Notes: generated from the sequence alone by a model not told the origin. A stretch of 64,000 nt of DNA from Vagococcus carniphilus (GCF_014397115.1 NZ_CP060720.1:1814001-1878000); one strand, 5' to 3'; positions 12,962 to 20,269 are shown, counted from the stretch's first letter. Translations and numbers: made by a program.

Positions 12962-13683
12962 TACTCACCGACTCCAGAGTCATCAAATTTATAACCAACG
13001 CCCCAAACTGTCTGAATCACTTGAGGACCAACTTTTTCAATTTTTTGTCTTAATTTTTTAATATGAGCATCAACTGTTCGTTCGTCTCCAAAATATTGAT
13101 AGTCCCATACTAATTCTAATAATTTCTCTCTTGAGAATACTTGTCTAGGTTTTTTAGCCAACGTTAAAAGTAAATCAAATTCTTTTGGCGTTAGACCTTC
13201 AACTAATTGGTCATCTAAATAAGCTTCTCTTGTTTTAGTATTCATCTTGAAATGATCTGTAATCACATCAAATGCTTCATCAATTTCATTTGACACTTTG
13301 TCCGTATCATCTGTTAAAACAGCACGACGATGTAAAGCTTTAATTCTTGCAATCAATGTTATTGGGCTAAATGGTTTAGTGACATAGTCATCTGCCCCCA
13401 TTTCAAGGCCAATTACTTGATCACTTTCTGAATCTCTTGCTGTTAGCATAATAATAGGAACGGTTGTTGAAACTTTTCTGATTTCACGACAAACAGTTAC
13501 TCCGTCCATCGTTGGTAAGTTAAGATCTAGCGTCACCATATCCCAACTATCTGGGCTAGCTAAAAACTGATCTAATCCATCTTTACCATCGTATTCAAAT
13601 GTCACATCCCATTCTTCATTTAAGAAAAACATTTTCATCATCTCTGATACTGATTCATTATCCTCGATCATTAGTAATTTCAT
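12961..13683 (-). CDS. OmpR/PhoB-family response regulator
   Basis: This 240-residue regulator has a receiver domain with acidic residues ED at 7-8, phospho-acceptor Asp53 in TLDLNLP, Thr in MLTARD and the lysine in VTKPFSP. A winged-helix DNA-binding domain follows (EGLTPKEFDLLLTLAK, DERTVDAHIKKLRQKI, TVWGVGYKF). It is coupled to the kinase downstream and overlaps the SdpI-like gene upstream by 26 bp. A 9-bp direct repeat with 11-bp period at 14137-14156, upstream of the operon, is the spacing this family usually binds and may be its own target (inference). Confidence 0.93.
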   Translation of the reverse strand: MKLLMIEDNESVSEMMKMFFLNEEWDVTFEYDGKDGLDQFLASPDSWDMVTLDLNLPTMDGVTVCREIRKVSTTVPIIMLTARDSESDQVIGLEMGADDYVTKPFSPITLIARIKALHRRAVLTDDTDKVSNEIDEAFDVITDHFKMNTKTREAYLDDQLVEGLTPKEFDLLLTLAKKPRQVFSREKLLELVWDYQYFGDERTVDAHIKKLRQKIEKVGPQVIQTVWGVGYKFDDSGVGE

Positions 13684-14020
13684 CTACTGCAACTCCTTCT
13701 TCATTATCGTTAAACGTTTCTAATTTTCTTTCAATCAAATAAAAAATTCTAATAATTGGAATGCCAATTAATAAGACTTCCAAAATAAAAAAGTGAATTA
13801 AACCAAATTGTTTTAATAAAAACCCTATAATAAAGGTTGGTATACCAATCATTAAAAAAGTACGACTGGCAACTTTCTGCGCATAATCGTAACTTGCTTC
13901 ACTCATTTTAGCACGCTGGGTTCTATATCCGTACTTGTTGACTCTATTCTTTGATGGAAACACCAAATATAAAAAACCTACAACAGTTAAAACGATACCT
14001 ACAAAATAAAAAATCATATT
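13658..14020 (-). CDS. SdpI/YfhL-like membrane protein
   Basis: From the ATG at 14020 this gives about 120 residues. There is a TM at the N-terminus (MIFYFVGIVLTVVGFLYL), then NKYGYRTQRAKMSEASYDYA, which resembles the GYRT...S...Y..A signature of the SdpI C-terminal domain. Two further hydrophobic segments follow. SdpI is an immunity and signalling protein against the SDP toxin in Bacillus; many homologues sit next to regulators. Here the gene overlaps the response regulator start by 26 bp, so a role as a membrane co-sensor or immunity factor for the two-component system is an inference. An alternative TTG start at 14080 adds 20 residues but lacks a clear ribosome site. Confidence 0.65.
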   Translation of the reverse strand, partial: NMIFYFVGIVLTVVGFLYLVFPSKNRVNKYGYRTQRAKMSEASYDYAQKVASRTFLMIGIPTFIIGFLLKQFGLIHFFILEVLLIGIPIIRIFYLIERKLETFNDNEEGVAVDEITNDRG

Positions 14021-14136
14021 ATCTACACCAATCTCATTTAATATATCTAGTATACTATTTTTTGATTCAATTCGGAACAATCTTTCGCTTAAAAAGTTTA
14101 TCCTCTCTTTGATATTTTACATCTTAATAAAAATTT

Positions 14137-14156
14137 ATGAAATTTCCATGAAATTT
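14137..14156. repeat. Tandem 9-bp direct repeat, candidate regulator site
   Basis: ATGAAATTT occurs at 14137-14145 and again at 14148-14156, an 11-bp period, in the 252-bp gap between the divergent SdpI/two-component operon and the HicB-like gene. OmpR-family regulators typically bind such one-turn direct repeats. A third, weaker AAATTT lies just before. Confidence 0.45.
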
Positions 14157-14169
14157 GATGTGTTATTAC

Positions 14170-14198
14170 TTGATTAATGAAAAACCATATGTTAAATT
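14170..14198 (+). promoter_or_regulatory. Promoter of the HicB-like small gene
   Basis: TTGATT (14170-14175), a 17-bp spacer and TAAATT (14193-14198) lie about 75 bp before the ATG at 14273. The direct repeat at 14137-14156 is immediately upstream of the -35 box, an activator-like position. Confidence 0.5.
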
Positions 14199-14272
14199 AA
14201 GCGTAGGAATTTTGTTACCATGAAAGTTTATGCCTTTCTTATTACAAGAAACAATCGAGAGGAGAATTTATT

Positions 14273-14428
14273 ATGGTATTTAACAATCAAGCTATTCAAT
14301 ATCGTATTACTTTAGACACTGAGGCAAATATCTTTATTGTCTTTGATGCAAACAATGAAAATATTTCAGCACAAGGTTCTACTATTGAAGAAGCAAAAAA
14401 CAATTTAAATCAACTAGTTAAGGAGTAA
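14273..14428 (+). CDS. 51-residue HicB-like/UPF0150-fold protein
   Basis: An ATG behind GAGAGGAG opens a 51-codon frame. The protein runs QYRITLDTEANIFIVFDA, then ISAQGSTIEEAKNNLNQL: two beta strands, a short strand ending in GSTIEEA, and a helix. This is the pattern of the HicB N-terminal partial RNase-H fold. It has no C-terminal DNA-binding domain and no adjacent HicA toxin. It has its own promoter, a good ribosome site and a terminator, so it is a real gene. The function is unknown; a solitary antitoxin-like or RNA-binding mini-protein is possible. Confidence 0.65.
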   Translation: MVFNNQAIQYRITLDTEANIFIVFDANNENISAQGSTIEEAKNNLNQLVKE

Positions 14429-14456
14429 TCAACTGTGGAAGATTCCAGCTATTGAC

Positions 14457-14493
14457 GAAGGTATTCAAACATTTAATGTATGGATACCTTTTT
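14457..14493 (+). terminator. Terminator after the HicB-like gene
   Basis: AAGGTAT (14458-14464) pairs with ATACCTT (14484-14490) and ends in TTTTT on the plus strand. It starts about 30 bp after the stop. Confidence 0.65.
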
Positions 14494-14500
14494 GTTATGC

Positions 14501-14532
14501 AAAAAAACAATATTGAGTGTCACTCAATACTG
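14501..14532 (-). terminator. Terminator at the end of the FUSC/ArAE gene
   Basis: A near-perfect 12-bp palindrome (arms 14508-14519 and 14521-14532) is followed on the minus strand by a seven-T run. It overlaps the stop codon of the 14520 gene and may work in both directions. Confidence 0.75.
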
Positions 14533-15020
14533 TCTTTTTTGATTGGCATTAACTTTTTGATACGACAAGGAATAGCTGTATTCATTCCAAATGCAACAAA
14601 CATCCCTATAAAGCTGTCTAACACTCTTGCTAGAGCATAACTATATGATTGATTATCTGGAATCATGAAAAGAATCGTTAAAAATGTTGCACAAGCTCCT
14701 ACTGTTCCTTCATAGCAATTCGCAACAGAGAGTAACCAAATCATTAGGGTGATTAATAAGGGGATTGAAAATAACTGAACAAGTCTCCCGTCACCTAACT
14801 GATTAAAAATAAAAATAGCTACCACAGAAAACAAAGCACCTGTGATATTTCCCACGACACGATGCCTACCAAACTTCAACGTGTTATACATATCTTCCCT
14901 TAACGTAAAAACTGCTGTAATCGAAGAAACAACATAGGTTTCACGATTAAAGATAAAACTGATTAATATACAAATAAAAACACTTAAACCCGTTTTTATT
15001 GTACGCATACCAATTTTCAA
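14520..15020 (-). CDS. Aromatic acid exporter (ArAE/FUSC) family membrane protein
   Basis: This 166-residue protein begins MKIGMRTIKTGLSVFICILIS, followed by ITAVFTLREDMYNTLKFGRHRV and an ITGALFS helix; this is the N-terminal membrane part of the ArAE_1/FUSC family. About five hydrophobic segments are visible and there is no large cytoplasmic C-domain, so it is a short member. It could export aromatic or other weak acids, but the substrate is unknown. The start is TTG at 15020 with AGAGGA 10 bases upstream; the in-frame ATG at 15008 is the alternative. Confidence 0.75.
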   Translation of the reverse strand: MKIGMRTIKTGLSVFICILISFIFNRETYVVSSITAVFTLREDMYNTLKFGRHRVVGNITGALFSVVAIFIFNQLGDGRLVQLFSIPLLITLMIWLLSVANCYEGTVGACATFLTILFMIPDNQSYSYALARVLDSFIGMFVAFGMNTAIPCRIKKLMPIKKDSIE

Positions 15021-15057
15021 CTTATTTCATTCCTCTTTCCTTTTATCAAATGACATG

Positions 15058-15086
15058 AAAAAAAGCTTCCTTTTTCAAGAAAACTT
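15058..15086 (-). terminator. Probable terminator after the DUF2200 gene
   Basis: The minus strand forms an imperfect stem between 15063-15070 and 15077-15086 with several G-U pairs, then a seven-T run. It lies about 55 bp beyond the DUF2200 stop. Confidence 0.45.
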
Positions 15087-15138
15087 TTCACAACTTCTTT
15101 CATTTTAAGCTCTTTAGCGCAAAAATGCAAATCGACTC

Positions 15139-15489
15139 TTATTTTCTCAAGATTTTTTCCATCGATTTTCCTTTAGCTAACTCATCAACTAATTTATCTA
15201 GGTATCTTATTTTTTGCATCAAAGGATCTTCAATTTCTTCTACTCGATATCCGCAAATAACACCCTTAATTAAGTTTACATTGGGATTTAACTGAGGTAC
15301 GTCCTCAAAAAAATCTTTAAAAGAAACTTCATCTAATAATTGTTTCTCTAATCCTTCTTGAGAATACCCTGTTAACCATCTAATGACTTCATCTAACTCT
15401 GATTTAGTTCGCTCTTTTTTCTCAATTTTTTTCAAATACAATGGATAGACACTTGCTACAGACATATCAAATATTTTATGATTGGCCAT
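15139..15489 (-). CDS. DUF2200 family protein
   Basis: Starting at ATG 15489, behind AGGAAGG, the protein is 116 residues. It shows the DUF2200 pattern: [16 protein letters not shown], then [19 protein letters not shown] and a [11 protein letters not shown] segment. The family is cytoplasmic, conserved and of unknown function; several members sit next to DUF1905 or YdeI-type genes. The first in-frame ATG at 15498 overlaps the upstream stop and has no well placed ribosome site, hence the later start. It forms a two-gene unit with DUF1905. Confidence 0.82.
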   Translation of the reverse strand: MANHKIFDMSVASVYPLYLKKIEKKERTKSELDEVIRWLTGYSQEGLEKQLLDEVSFKDFFEDVPQLNPNVNLIKGVICGYRVEEIEDPLMQKIRYLDKLVDELAKGKSMEKILRK

Positions 15490-15490
15490 C

Positions 15491-15787
15491 TTAATCATCC
15501 TTCCTTTCTTGAACCTTAACGTTGATTGTATCTCCTATTTCTTTATTCAGTTGATTTCGAATATCTTTTTTAATACCAATAATATAGCAAATATTGCCAT
15601 CTCTGTCTTTTACTCCCATATTCACAATACTTCCTTCATAGGGAATTCCTTCAAAATCGACTTGAACTTTTACACGACCTTTACCAAACTCTTCGCGGAT
15701 ATCATAGGGAAAAATAATGTACGTCCCTCCCTTGCCAACTTCTGAAGAATAGATTAGCGAATTAAACTGATATATTTTTTCTGACAT
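15491..15787 (-). CDS. DUF1905 domain protein
   Basis: This 98-residue beta-rich protein carries [19 protein letters not shown], then [15 protein letters not shown] and [19 protein letters not shown], the characteristic DUF1905 sequence. The domain often appears fused to YdeI/OmdA-like domains and has no established biochemical role. GAAGGTGA precedes the ATG. Its stop lies one base before the DUF2200 start, so the two are probably co-translated. Confidence 0.82.
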   Translation of the reverse strand: MSEKIYQFNSLIYSSEVGKGGTYIIFPYDIREEFGKGRVKVQVDFEGIPYEGSIVNMGVKDRDGNICYIIGIKKDIRNQLNKEIGDTINVKVQERKDD

Positions 15788-15882
15788 ATATTCACCTTCT
15801 CTTTTATATTTAATATATCATATGACGTTAGTTTTCTAAGCCAAAATTGCCTATGAGTGTTTCAATTCTATTTAATAACACC

Positions 15883-15888
15883 TATAAT
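15883..15888 (+). promoter_or_regulatory. Candidate -10 box for the 15919 gene
   Basis: TATAAT lies 30 bp before the GTG start, with TTTCAA 17 bp upstream as a weak -35 box. Confidence 0.5.
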
Positions 15889-15918
15889 TGATTCATAAGA
15901 GAAAAAGGAGGAGAAGTT

Positions 15919-16881
15919 GTGTTTAGTCTTATTGGTTTAATGGTTGGTATAGTATTTCTTGGTATATTTTTAAGCACTAAAAAGAAAAAAGGGCTTCGAA
16001 CTGCCTGTCTATTGCTTGTTTTACTCGTTTTTTGTGGAGCTGCTAAACCTCAGAAAAATTACCTAAAAATTAGTGATGATCAGATGACAACAGATAAAAA
16101 AGGATACGTCACGATTAAAGGTAAAACAAATCCTAAAGCAAAACTTAAAATTGATGGTGAAAAAGTAACAACTAAAAAAAATGGTAAATTTACTTTCACG
16201 TATCAACTAAAAAAAGAAAAGAAAAAATCTGTTCCTGTCACTTCAAAACATGGGAATAAGAAACTTAAAAAGCAAGTAAAGGTTGAAGCTTCCAAAAAGT
16301 ATAAAAAAGTATTAGCTAAACAAGAAAAAAAAGCAAAACAAAAGAGGCAAAAGAAATTAGCTACTGAAAAGAAGGCTCGCGAACTAAAAGAAATTCAAAC
16401 TGCTTTAGCATTAGCTCAAAAAGAGCCAACGAGAGAAAACTTTCAAAAAGCTCAAAAAATAGTAAGTGAGTCGAAACAATCTCAACAAGAAGATGAGGAT
16501 CAGCTTAAAGAAATAGAAGGAAAAGTTAAAGAAAAAGAGCTTATTAAATCAATTGAAAATTCAATTGTAACAGCGGAAAACTCATTAACTCGAAACGACT
16601 ACGATACTGCTGTACGAGAAAAACAAAAGTTATCTCATGATAATAACAGCTTTAATCAAAGACTAGAAACTGTTAATCAAAAAATACAGCAAGCTGAAGC
16701 TGAAGAAAGAGCGGCAAAAGAACAAGAAGCTGTGCAACAAGTAGAGAACACAGAGATGGTTTTAGTCACACCAACTGGTTCGAAATACCATAATCGTGTG
16801 TGTGGACGAGGAAATTACACTGAAGCGACACTTGATACGGCCCTTGCTAGAGGTTTAGAGCCTTGTAGTAAATGTTATTAA
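15919..16881 (+). CDS. Membrane-anchored protein with Ig-like, coiled-coil and Ada-like Cys/His domains
   Basis: The start is GTG behind AAAGGAGGAG. The 320 residues show two hydrophobic segments (about 2-19 and 27-41). A lysine-rich Ig-like domain follows at about 48-120 (GYVTIKGKTNPKAKLKIDGE), then a charged coiled coil at about 120-270. The tail is GSKYHNRVCGRG followed by ARGLEPCSKCY at the very end. The H/C/C/C spacing matches the small metal-binding Ada-like domain found at the ends of surface proteins and nucleases. Role unknown; a cell-envelope protein with a zinc or redox tail is inferred. The insertion sequence begins two bases after its stop. Confidence 0.7.
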   Translation: MFSLIGLMVGIVFLGIFLSTKKKKGLRTACLLLVLLVFCGAAKPQKNYLKISDDQMTTDKKGYVTIKGKTNPKAKLKIDGEKVTTKKNGKFTFTYQLKKEKKKSVPVTSKHGNKKLKKQVKVEASKKYKKVLAKQEKKAKQKRQKKLATEKKARELKEIQTALALAQKEPTRENFQKAQKIVSESKQSQQEDEDQLKEIEGKVKEKELIKSIENSIVTAENSLTRNDYDTAVREKQKLSHDNNSFNQRLETVNQKIQQAEAEERAAKEQEAVQQVENTEMVLVTPTGSKYHNRVCGRGNYTEATLDTALARGLEPCSKCY

Positions 16882-18549
16882 TAAAAGAGGCTGACCCAAA
16901 AGTCTCTTAAAACAAAGCAAGAATTCTAAAATGAGGTTTATCATTTTGGAATTCTTGTTTTTTCTTATTTTTCTGTCTATATCCTTCCTAAATTTACTTA
17001 GTTTTCTCAAATTTAGAGCCATAAACGCAAAACCTAACTCCTGTGTTACTTTCTCTTGACCTCTAACCGAGAATCGATTGAACGACAAATTAGCCTTTAG
17101 ATTTCCAAAGGCTGGTTCTACGTCAATTTTTCTTCGACGGTAAATCGCTCCTGTTACATCATCGCTCAAAAGCTCTCTTGCGTGAGCTTTAAAATATTCC
17201 CAGTTACCATTTTTTTGAATGACTCTACTTTTATTACTTTTTGCTCGGGTACACAAAGATCTGACAGGGCAATCTATACATGTTTCACATTCATACATTT
17301 TTAACTGTTTTGTAAATCCCTGTTTATCATTGCGAGTAGAGTAATTTCTAAAACTCAGTTCTCTATTGTTAGGACAAGTATAGCTATCTGTTAATTCATT
17401 GTATTTCCAATTATTAGTAATGAATGGGTTTTGTTTATATTTTTTGGTCTGTTCTTTTTGATACATAGTGTAGGTGATTAATGGTGTTCTCTCAAAATCA
17501 TCCAAGATGGCTTGGTAGTTTTCTTCACTTCCATAACCGGCGTCAGCTACAATATAATTAGGTAACTCAAAATAAGATTCTTTGATAGTGGTCAAAAAAG
17601 GAATCATCGTTTTAAAATCTGTTGGATTTGAAAAAGTATCATAAGCTAGAACGTATTGATTGTTGGTTGCGATTTGGACATTGTATGCCGGTTTCAGTTG
17701 ACCATTCATCATATGATCTTCTTTCATTTTCATAAAAGTAGCGTCTATATCTATTTTTGAAAAACTATTTCTCTCTTTAAAAATCTGATATTGTTGCTTA
17801 TATTTTTTCTTCCTATCACTGAATTCTCGAAAAGCCTTTAAGGCTTTTTTAGGTTCCTTTCTTTGACGACGGAGTTCTTTTCTAAGTGTAACGTCTTCTG
17901 TATCATCTATTTGTTCAGTCAACTCAGATACTTTAGTTTCAATAGAATCGGCAATGAGATTCAACTGTTTATCATCCCATTCCTCATCTTCATTATGAAT
18001 CGACGGAATGATTTTTTCTTTGACTAATTGTTTATAATATATTTTTGATTTTTCTGTTAGAGAATCGTCAAATCTGGTCGTACTCTTTCTCCAAACAAAA
18101 CTATATTTATTGGCATTAGCTTCCAATTTGGTCCCATCAATAAAAATAGAATCTTCTTCAATCAATTTCTGCGAAACTAATTGATTTCTAAATTGAATAA
18201 AACACTCTTGAAGAATTGGCTGAACCAAAGGATTCACTCGAAAACGATTAATGGTTCTGAAGTTAGGAAATTGTGATTGAGTCAACCACCTAGTACGAAT
18301 ACTATCTTTAGTCATCGCTTCAATTTTTCTACCAGAAAAATTAGACTGTGTATATCCACATAAAATAAGTTTCAACATCATTCTTGGATCATAAGACGAG
18401 GTTCCCATTTGATGATCAAAAACAGAAAAAACGTAACTTGGAATACTCTCTACTAATTCATTAATCGCGAAAGCGATGTCGTTTTTTTCTAAATAAATTT
18501 CTAAATCTAGTGATAATGTAACTTGTTTCATGTTATAATTTTTATACAT
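16855..18549 (-). CDS. IS1182-family DDE transposase
   Basis: The start is ATG 18549 behind AAAGGGAG; the frame is open further upstream but without a ribosome site. The 564 residues show an N-terminal domain (YDPRMMLKLILCGYTQ), the catalytic core with IFIDGTKLEANANKY, a YNVQIATNNQYVLAYD strand and VADAGYGSEENY. A cysteine cluster (CETCIDCPVRSLC) and the late glutamate in RKIDVEPAFGNLKANL complete it. These are the DDE residues and zinc-like knuckle of IS1182 transposases. The frame runs through the left inverted repeat and stops 26 bp outside the element, so the last residues come from the neighbouring gene's antisense strand. Confidence 0.92.
   Translation of the reverse strand: MYKNYNMKQVTLSLDLEIYLEKNDIAFAINELVESIPSYVFSVFDHQMGTSSYDPRMMLKLILCGYTQSNFSGRKIEAMTKDSIRTRWLTQSQFPNFRTINRFRVNPLVQPILQECFIQFRNQLVSQKLIEEDSIFIDGTKLEANANKYSFVWRKSTTRFDDSLTEKSKIYYKQLVKEKIIPSIHNEDEEWDDKQLNLIADSIETKVSELTEQIDDTEDVTLRKELRRQRKEPKKALKAFREFSDRKKKYKQQYQIFKERNSFSKIDIDATFMKMKEDHMMNGQLKPAYNVQIATNNQYVLAYDTFSNPTDFKTMIPFLTTIKESYFELPNYIVADAGYGSEENYQAILDDFERTPLITYTMYQKEQTKKYKQNPFITNNWKYNELTDSYTCPNNRELSFRNYSTRNDKQGFTKQLKMYECETCIDCPVRSLCTRAKSNKSRVIQKNGNWEYFKAHARELLSDDVTGAIYRRRKIDVEPAFGNLKANLSFNRFSVRGQEKVTQELGFAFMALNLRKLSKFRKDIDRKIRKNKNSKMINLILEFLLCFKRLLGQPLLLITFTTRL
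16883..16910 (+). repeat. IS left terminal inverted repeat
   Basis: This 28-bp end contains AGAGGCTGACCCAAAAGTCT and is the exact reverse complement of 18666-18693. It starts two bases after the TAA of the 15919 gene. Confidence 0.92.
16918..16957 (+). terminator. Strong hairpin inside the IS left end
   Basis: Arms 16918-16934 and 16941-16957 make a 17-bp stem with few mismatches and a T run on the plus strand. It lies inside the transposase 3' coding region. It should stop plus-strand transcription arriving from the 15919 gene and so act as that gene's terminator. Confidence 0.75.
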
Positions 18550-18608
18550 AAATAGCACTCCCTTTTGATTTGGTTTCGACGCTTTAATTATAAAGGATAG
18601 TGCTATTT
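18550..18608 (-). promoter_or_regulatory. Transposase promoter inside an RBS-masking inverted repeat
   Basis: AAATAGCACT (18550-18559, directly before the ATG) and AGTGCTATTT (18599-18608) are perfect inverted arms. CCTTT/AAAGG pairing extends the stem over the AAAGGGAG ribosome site. The -10 box TATAAT (minus strand, 18587-18592) lies between the arms, so the element's own transcript lacks the upstream arm while readthrough transcripts contain both. Confidence 0.65.
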
Positions 18609-18619
18609 TTTTCGTCAAA

Positions 18620-18658
18620 AAAAGGAACAAAATCTAAAAAAAAGATTTTGTTCCTTTT
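18620..18658 (+). terminator. Terminator-type hairpin inside the IS right end
   Basis: Arms 18620-18635 and 18643-18658 pair perfectly over 16 bp with A and T tracts on both flanks. On the minus strand it would stop transcription entering the element from the DUF1801 gene ahead of the transposase. Confidence 0.75.
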
Positions 18659-18665
18659 ATTTTAT

Positions 18666-18693
18666 TTAAGAGACTTTTGGGTCAGCCTCTTTT
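18666..18693 (-). repeat. IS right terminal inverted repeat
   Basis: Exact 28-bp reverse complement of 16883-16910. Read on the minus strand it also encodes the last codons and stop of the DUF1801 protein. Confidence 0.92.
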
Positions 18694-19133
18694 TGATTGG
18701 TATACTTTTCATAATTTTCTAGCGATTCTTCTAATGACATCTTTGTAACTAATTCACCAATTAACTCATAGGGAATATGCTTGACGTTCGTCATACGAAT
18801 ACAGCTTTTTCCCATATTGAGTTTGGTTGGAACTTGTTTGGCATATTCTTCTTGAAACCACTTAAGTAAAGAGTCTTGTCCCATAATTCCCATATGATAT
18901 AAAGCAATATGATTTTTTTGAGCAGCAAGAGAAATAAACGGAATTGGTTCATCTTTTCGATTCAAATAACCATTTGGATAAGTTTTCAAAGGTACAACGA
19001 AGGAAATCATACCGTATAGAAATTCCTCTTCAAATCCATCTGGCATATTTTCTTTAACAATTTCATACAATTTTCTAAATGGCTCTTTGCGTTTTTCATC
19101 AATGGCCTCTAAATAATTCTCTATTTTATCCAT
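18666..19133 (-). CDS. DUF1801 (YdhG-like) domain protein with IS-encoded C-terminus
   Basis: This 155-residue protein shows the DUF1801 pattern: YLEAIDEKRKEPFRKLYEIV, GMISFVVPLKTYPNGYLN, ISLAAQKNHIALYHMG, LNMGKSCIRMTNV. The fold is small and alpha/beta; its function is unknown. The final residues KEADPKVS are encoded by the IS inverted repeat, so the native end has been replaced after about NYEKYTNQ. The core domain is intact and the protein is probably functional. Confidence 0.82.
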   Translation of the reverse strand: MDKIENYLEAIDEKRKEPFRKLYEIVKENMPDGFEEEFLYGMISFVVPLKTYPNGYLNRKDEPIPFISLAAQKNHIALYHMGIMGQDSLLKWFQEEYAKQVPTKLNMGKSCIRMTNVKHIPYELIGELVTKMSLEESLENYEKYTNQKEADPKVS

Positions 19134-19196
19134 TATCAGTTTCCTTTAATTTTGATAGATTAAATATAGCACTTAGCCCTAATATTAGACAAAAGA

Positions 19197-19239
19197 AAAG
19201 AGCTGAAATATAAGTTTTATCCTATATTTCGCTCTTTTC
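19197..19239 (-). terminator. Terminator after the DUF1002 gene
   Basis: Arms 19197-19213 and 19224-19239 pair over about 16 bp with one bulge and end in TTTTCTTTT on the minus strand, 8 bp after the stop. Confidence 0.85.
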
Positions 19240-19246
19240 CTAATAA

Positions 19247-20269
19247 TTAGTTAAATAAATTTGAAAAGAAATCTTTAACACTTTGCCATACGCCAGAAAT
19301 ACCTGTTTTAGCTTTTTCTACATTTTCATCTGATAATAAATTATCTTTAAACTCTTTACCATTCTTCATAATATCATCTTTAAAACCAGATAATTGTTTA
19401 GTCATCTCAGAGTCAGTCATGGCATCTGTTCCAGTAAAGGAAACCATATTATTAACAATTTCTGTTTTTTGTTCTGGTGTAATAACATCGGTTAAACCAT
19501 TTTTTTCAATTTGTTTATCTACTACTTTTCCAACTTCTTGTTGTTTATTTTCTTGAGACATCTCATCTAATTTTTTATTCATCTTTTGTAACTCTAGCTG
19601 AATATCAGCAAGCATAACTAGTACGTTTTCAGAAGAATAATCTTTTTTATCCTGATTTGCTTCATCGATAGAAGAAACAACTTTCATTTGCTCTTGGGCA
19701 ACTTCACGTTTTTCATCACGACTTTTTTGATCGTTACCATCTGCTGCTGGGTCTACTTCGTCATAAATTTTGTAAATTCCCGCTAAAGCACCACTTCCAT
19801 CCATTGTTCTAACACTCGCTATACGAATGTAAGCATCATAGACACCACTGGTAATAGCTGCTGAACGATACATTGCTTCTGTTCTTGCAGTAATATTTTC
19901 AGGTGTAACAATTTCAACGTTAACGCCTGTTCCACTTTTGGTTCTAGCAATTAAAGCACTTGAATAAGCTTTTGAATTAGCAGTGAATTCTGGAACATCA
20001 GTTACATATTTCACCAAATCATTTCCATCTACAATAAATTGATTGTTTTTAGTAACATCTGTTCCTTTTAATTCAGGCACTTTATCTAAATCTTTCGTTA
20101 AGATTTCATTTGTTTTTGCTTTCTCCGATTCATTCAAGCCGTTTCCTAAAGCAATATTTGGAACATCCCAGCCTTCATCCTTGGTCTTCTCATCTGCATA
20201 AGAAATAGTTCCCGCTCCTAGCGCTGCAAAAAGTAATGCGCTTAATGATAATAATTTTATTTTTTTCAT
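19247..20269 (-). CDS. Secreted DUF1002 domain protein
   Basis: This 340-residue protein has a Sec signal peptide (MKKIKLLSLSALLFAALGAG, cleavage near SYA-DE). The DUF1002 core follows: GNGLNESEKAKTNEIL, LVKYVTDVPEF, SSALIARTKSGTGVNVEIVT and YRSAAITSGVYDAYIRIASV. A charged region and a helical tail complete it. Homologues in Bacilli (for example YpuA) are exported proteins of unknown function. A perfect GGAGG site precedes the ATG. It is monocistronic with its own terminator. Confidence 0.83.
   Translation of the reverse strand: MKKIKLLSLSALLFAALGAGTISYADEKTKDEGWDVPNIALGNGLNESEKAKTNEILTKDLDKVPELKGTDVTKNNQFIVDGNDLVKYVTDVPEFTANSKAYSSALIARTKSGTGVNVEIVTPENITARTEAMYRSAAITSGVYDAYIRIASVRTMDGSGALAGIYKIYDEVDPAADGNDQKSRDEKREVAQEQMKVVSSIDEANQDKKDYSSENVLVMLADIQLELQKMNKKLDEMSQENKQQEVGKVVDKQIEKNGLTDVITPEQKTEIVNNMVSFTGTDAMTDSEMTKQLSGFKDDIMKNGKEFKDNLLSDENVEKAKTGISGVWQSVKDFFSNLFN

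Larger units (their letters stand above)
16883..18693 (-). mobile_element. IS1182-family insertion sequence, complete
   Basis: Perfect 28-bp inverted ends at 16883-16910 and 18666-18693 enclose one DDE transposase gene on the minus strand, giving an element of 1811 bp. Hairpins lie just inside each end, and an inverted repeat flanks the transposase promoter. No clear target-site duplication is visible at the exact ends. It sits between the Ada-like surface protein gene and a DUF1801 gene, whose last codons it supplies. The intact ends and intact frame suggest a recent arrival. Confidence 0.9.

Noticed and set aside
14220-14315. A 31-codon frame starting MKVYAFLITRNNREE that overlaps the HicB-like gene
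   Set aside because: No ribosome site precedes it and it is out of frame with a much better supported gene; it could be a leader peptide but nothing supports that.
16883-18693. Composite transposon or phage boundary at the IS
   Set aside because: There is only one IS copy and no integrase, phage gene or second IS end in the window.
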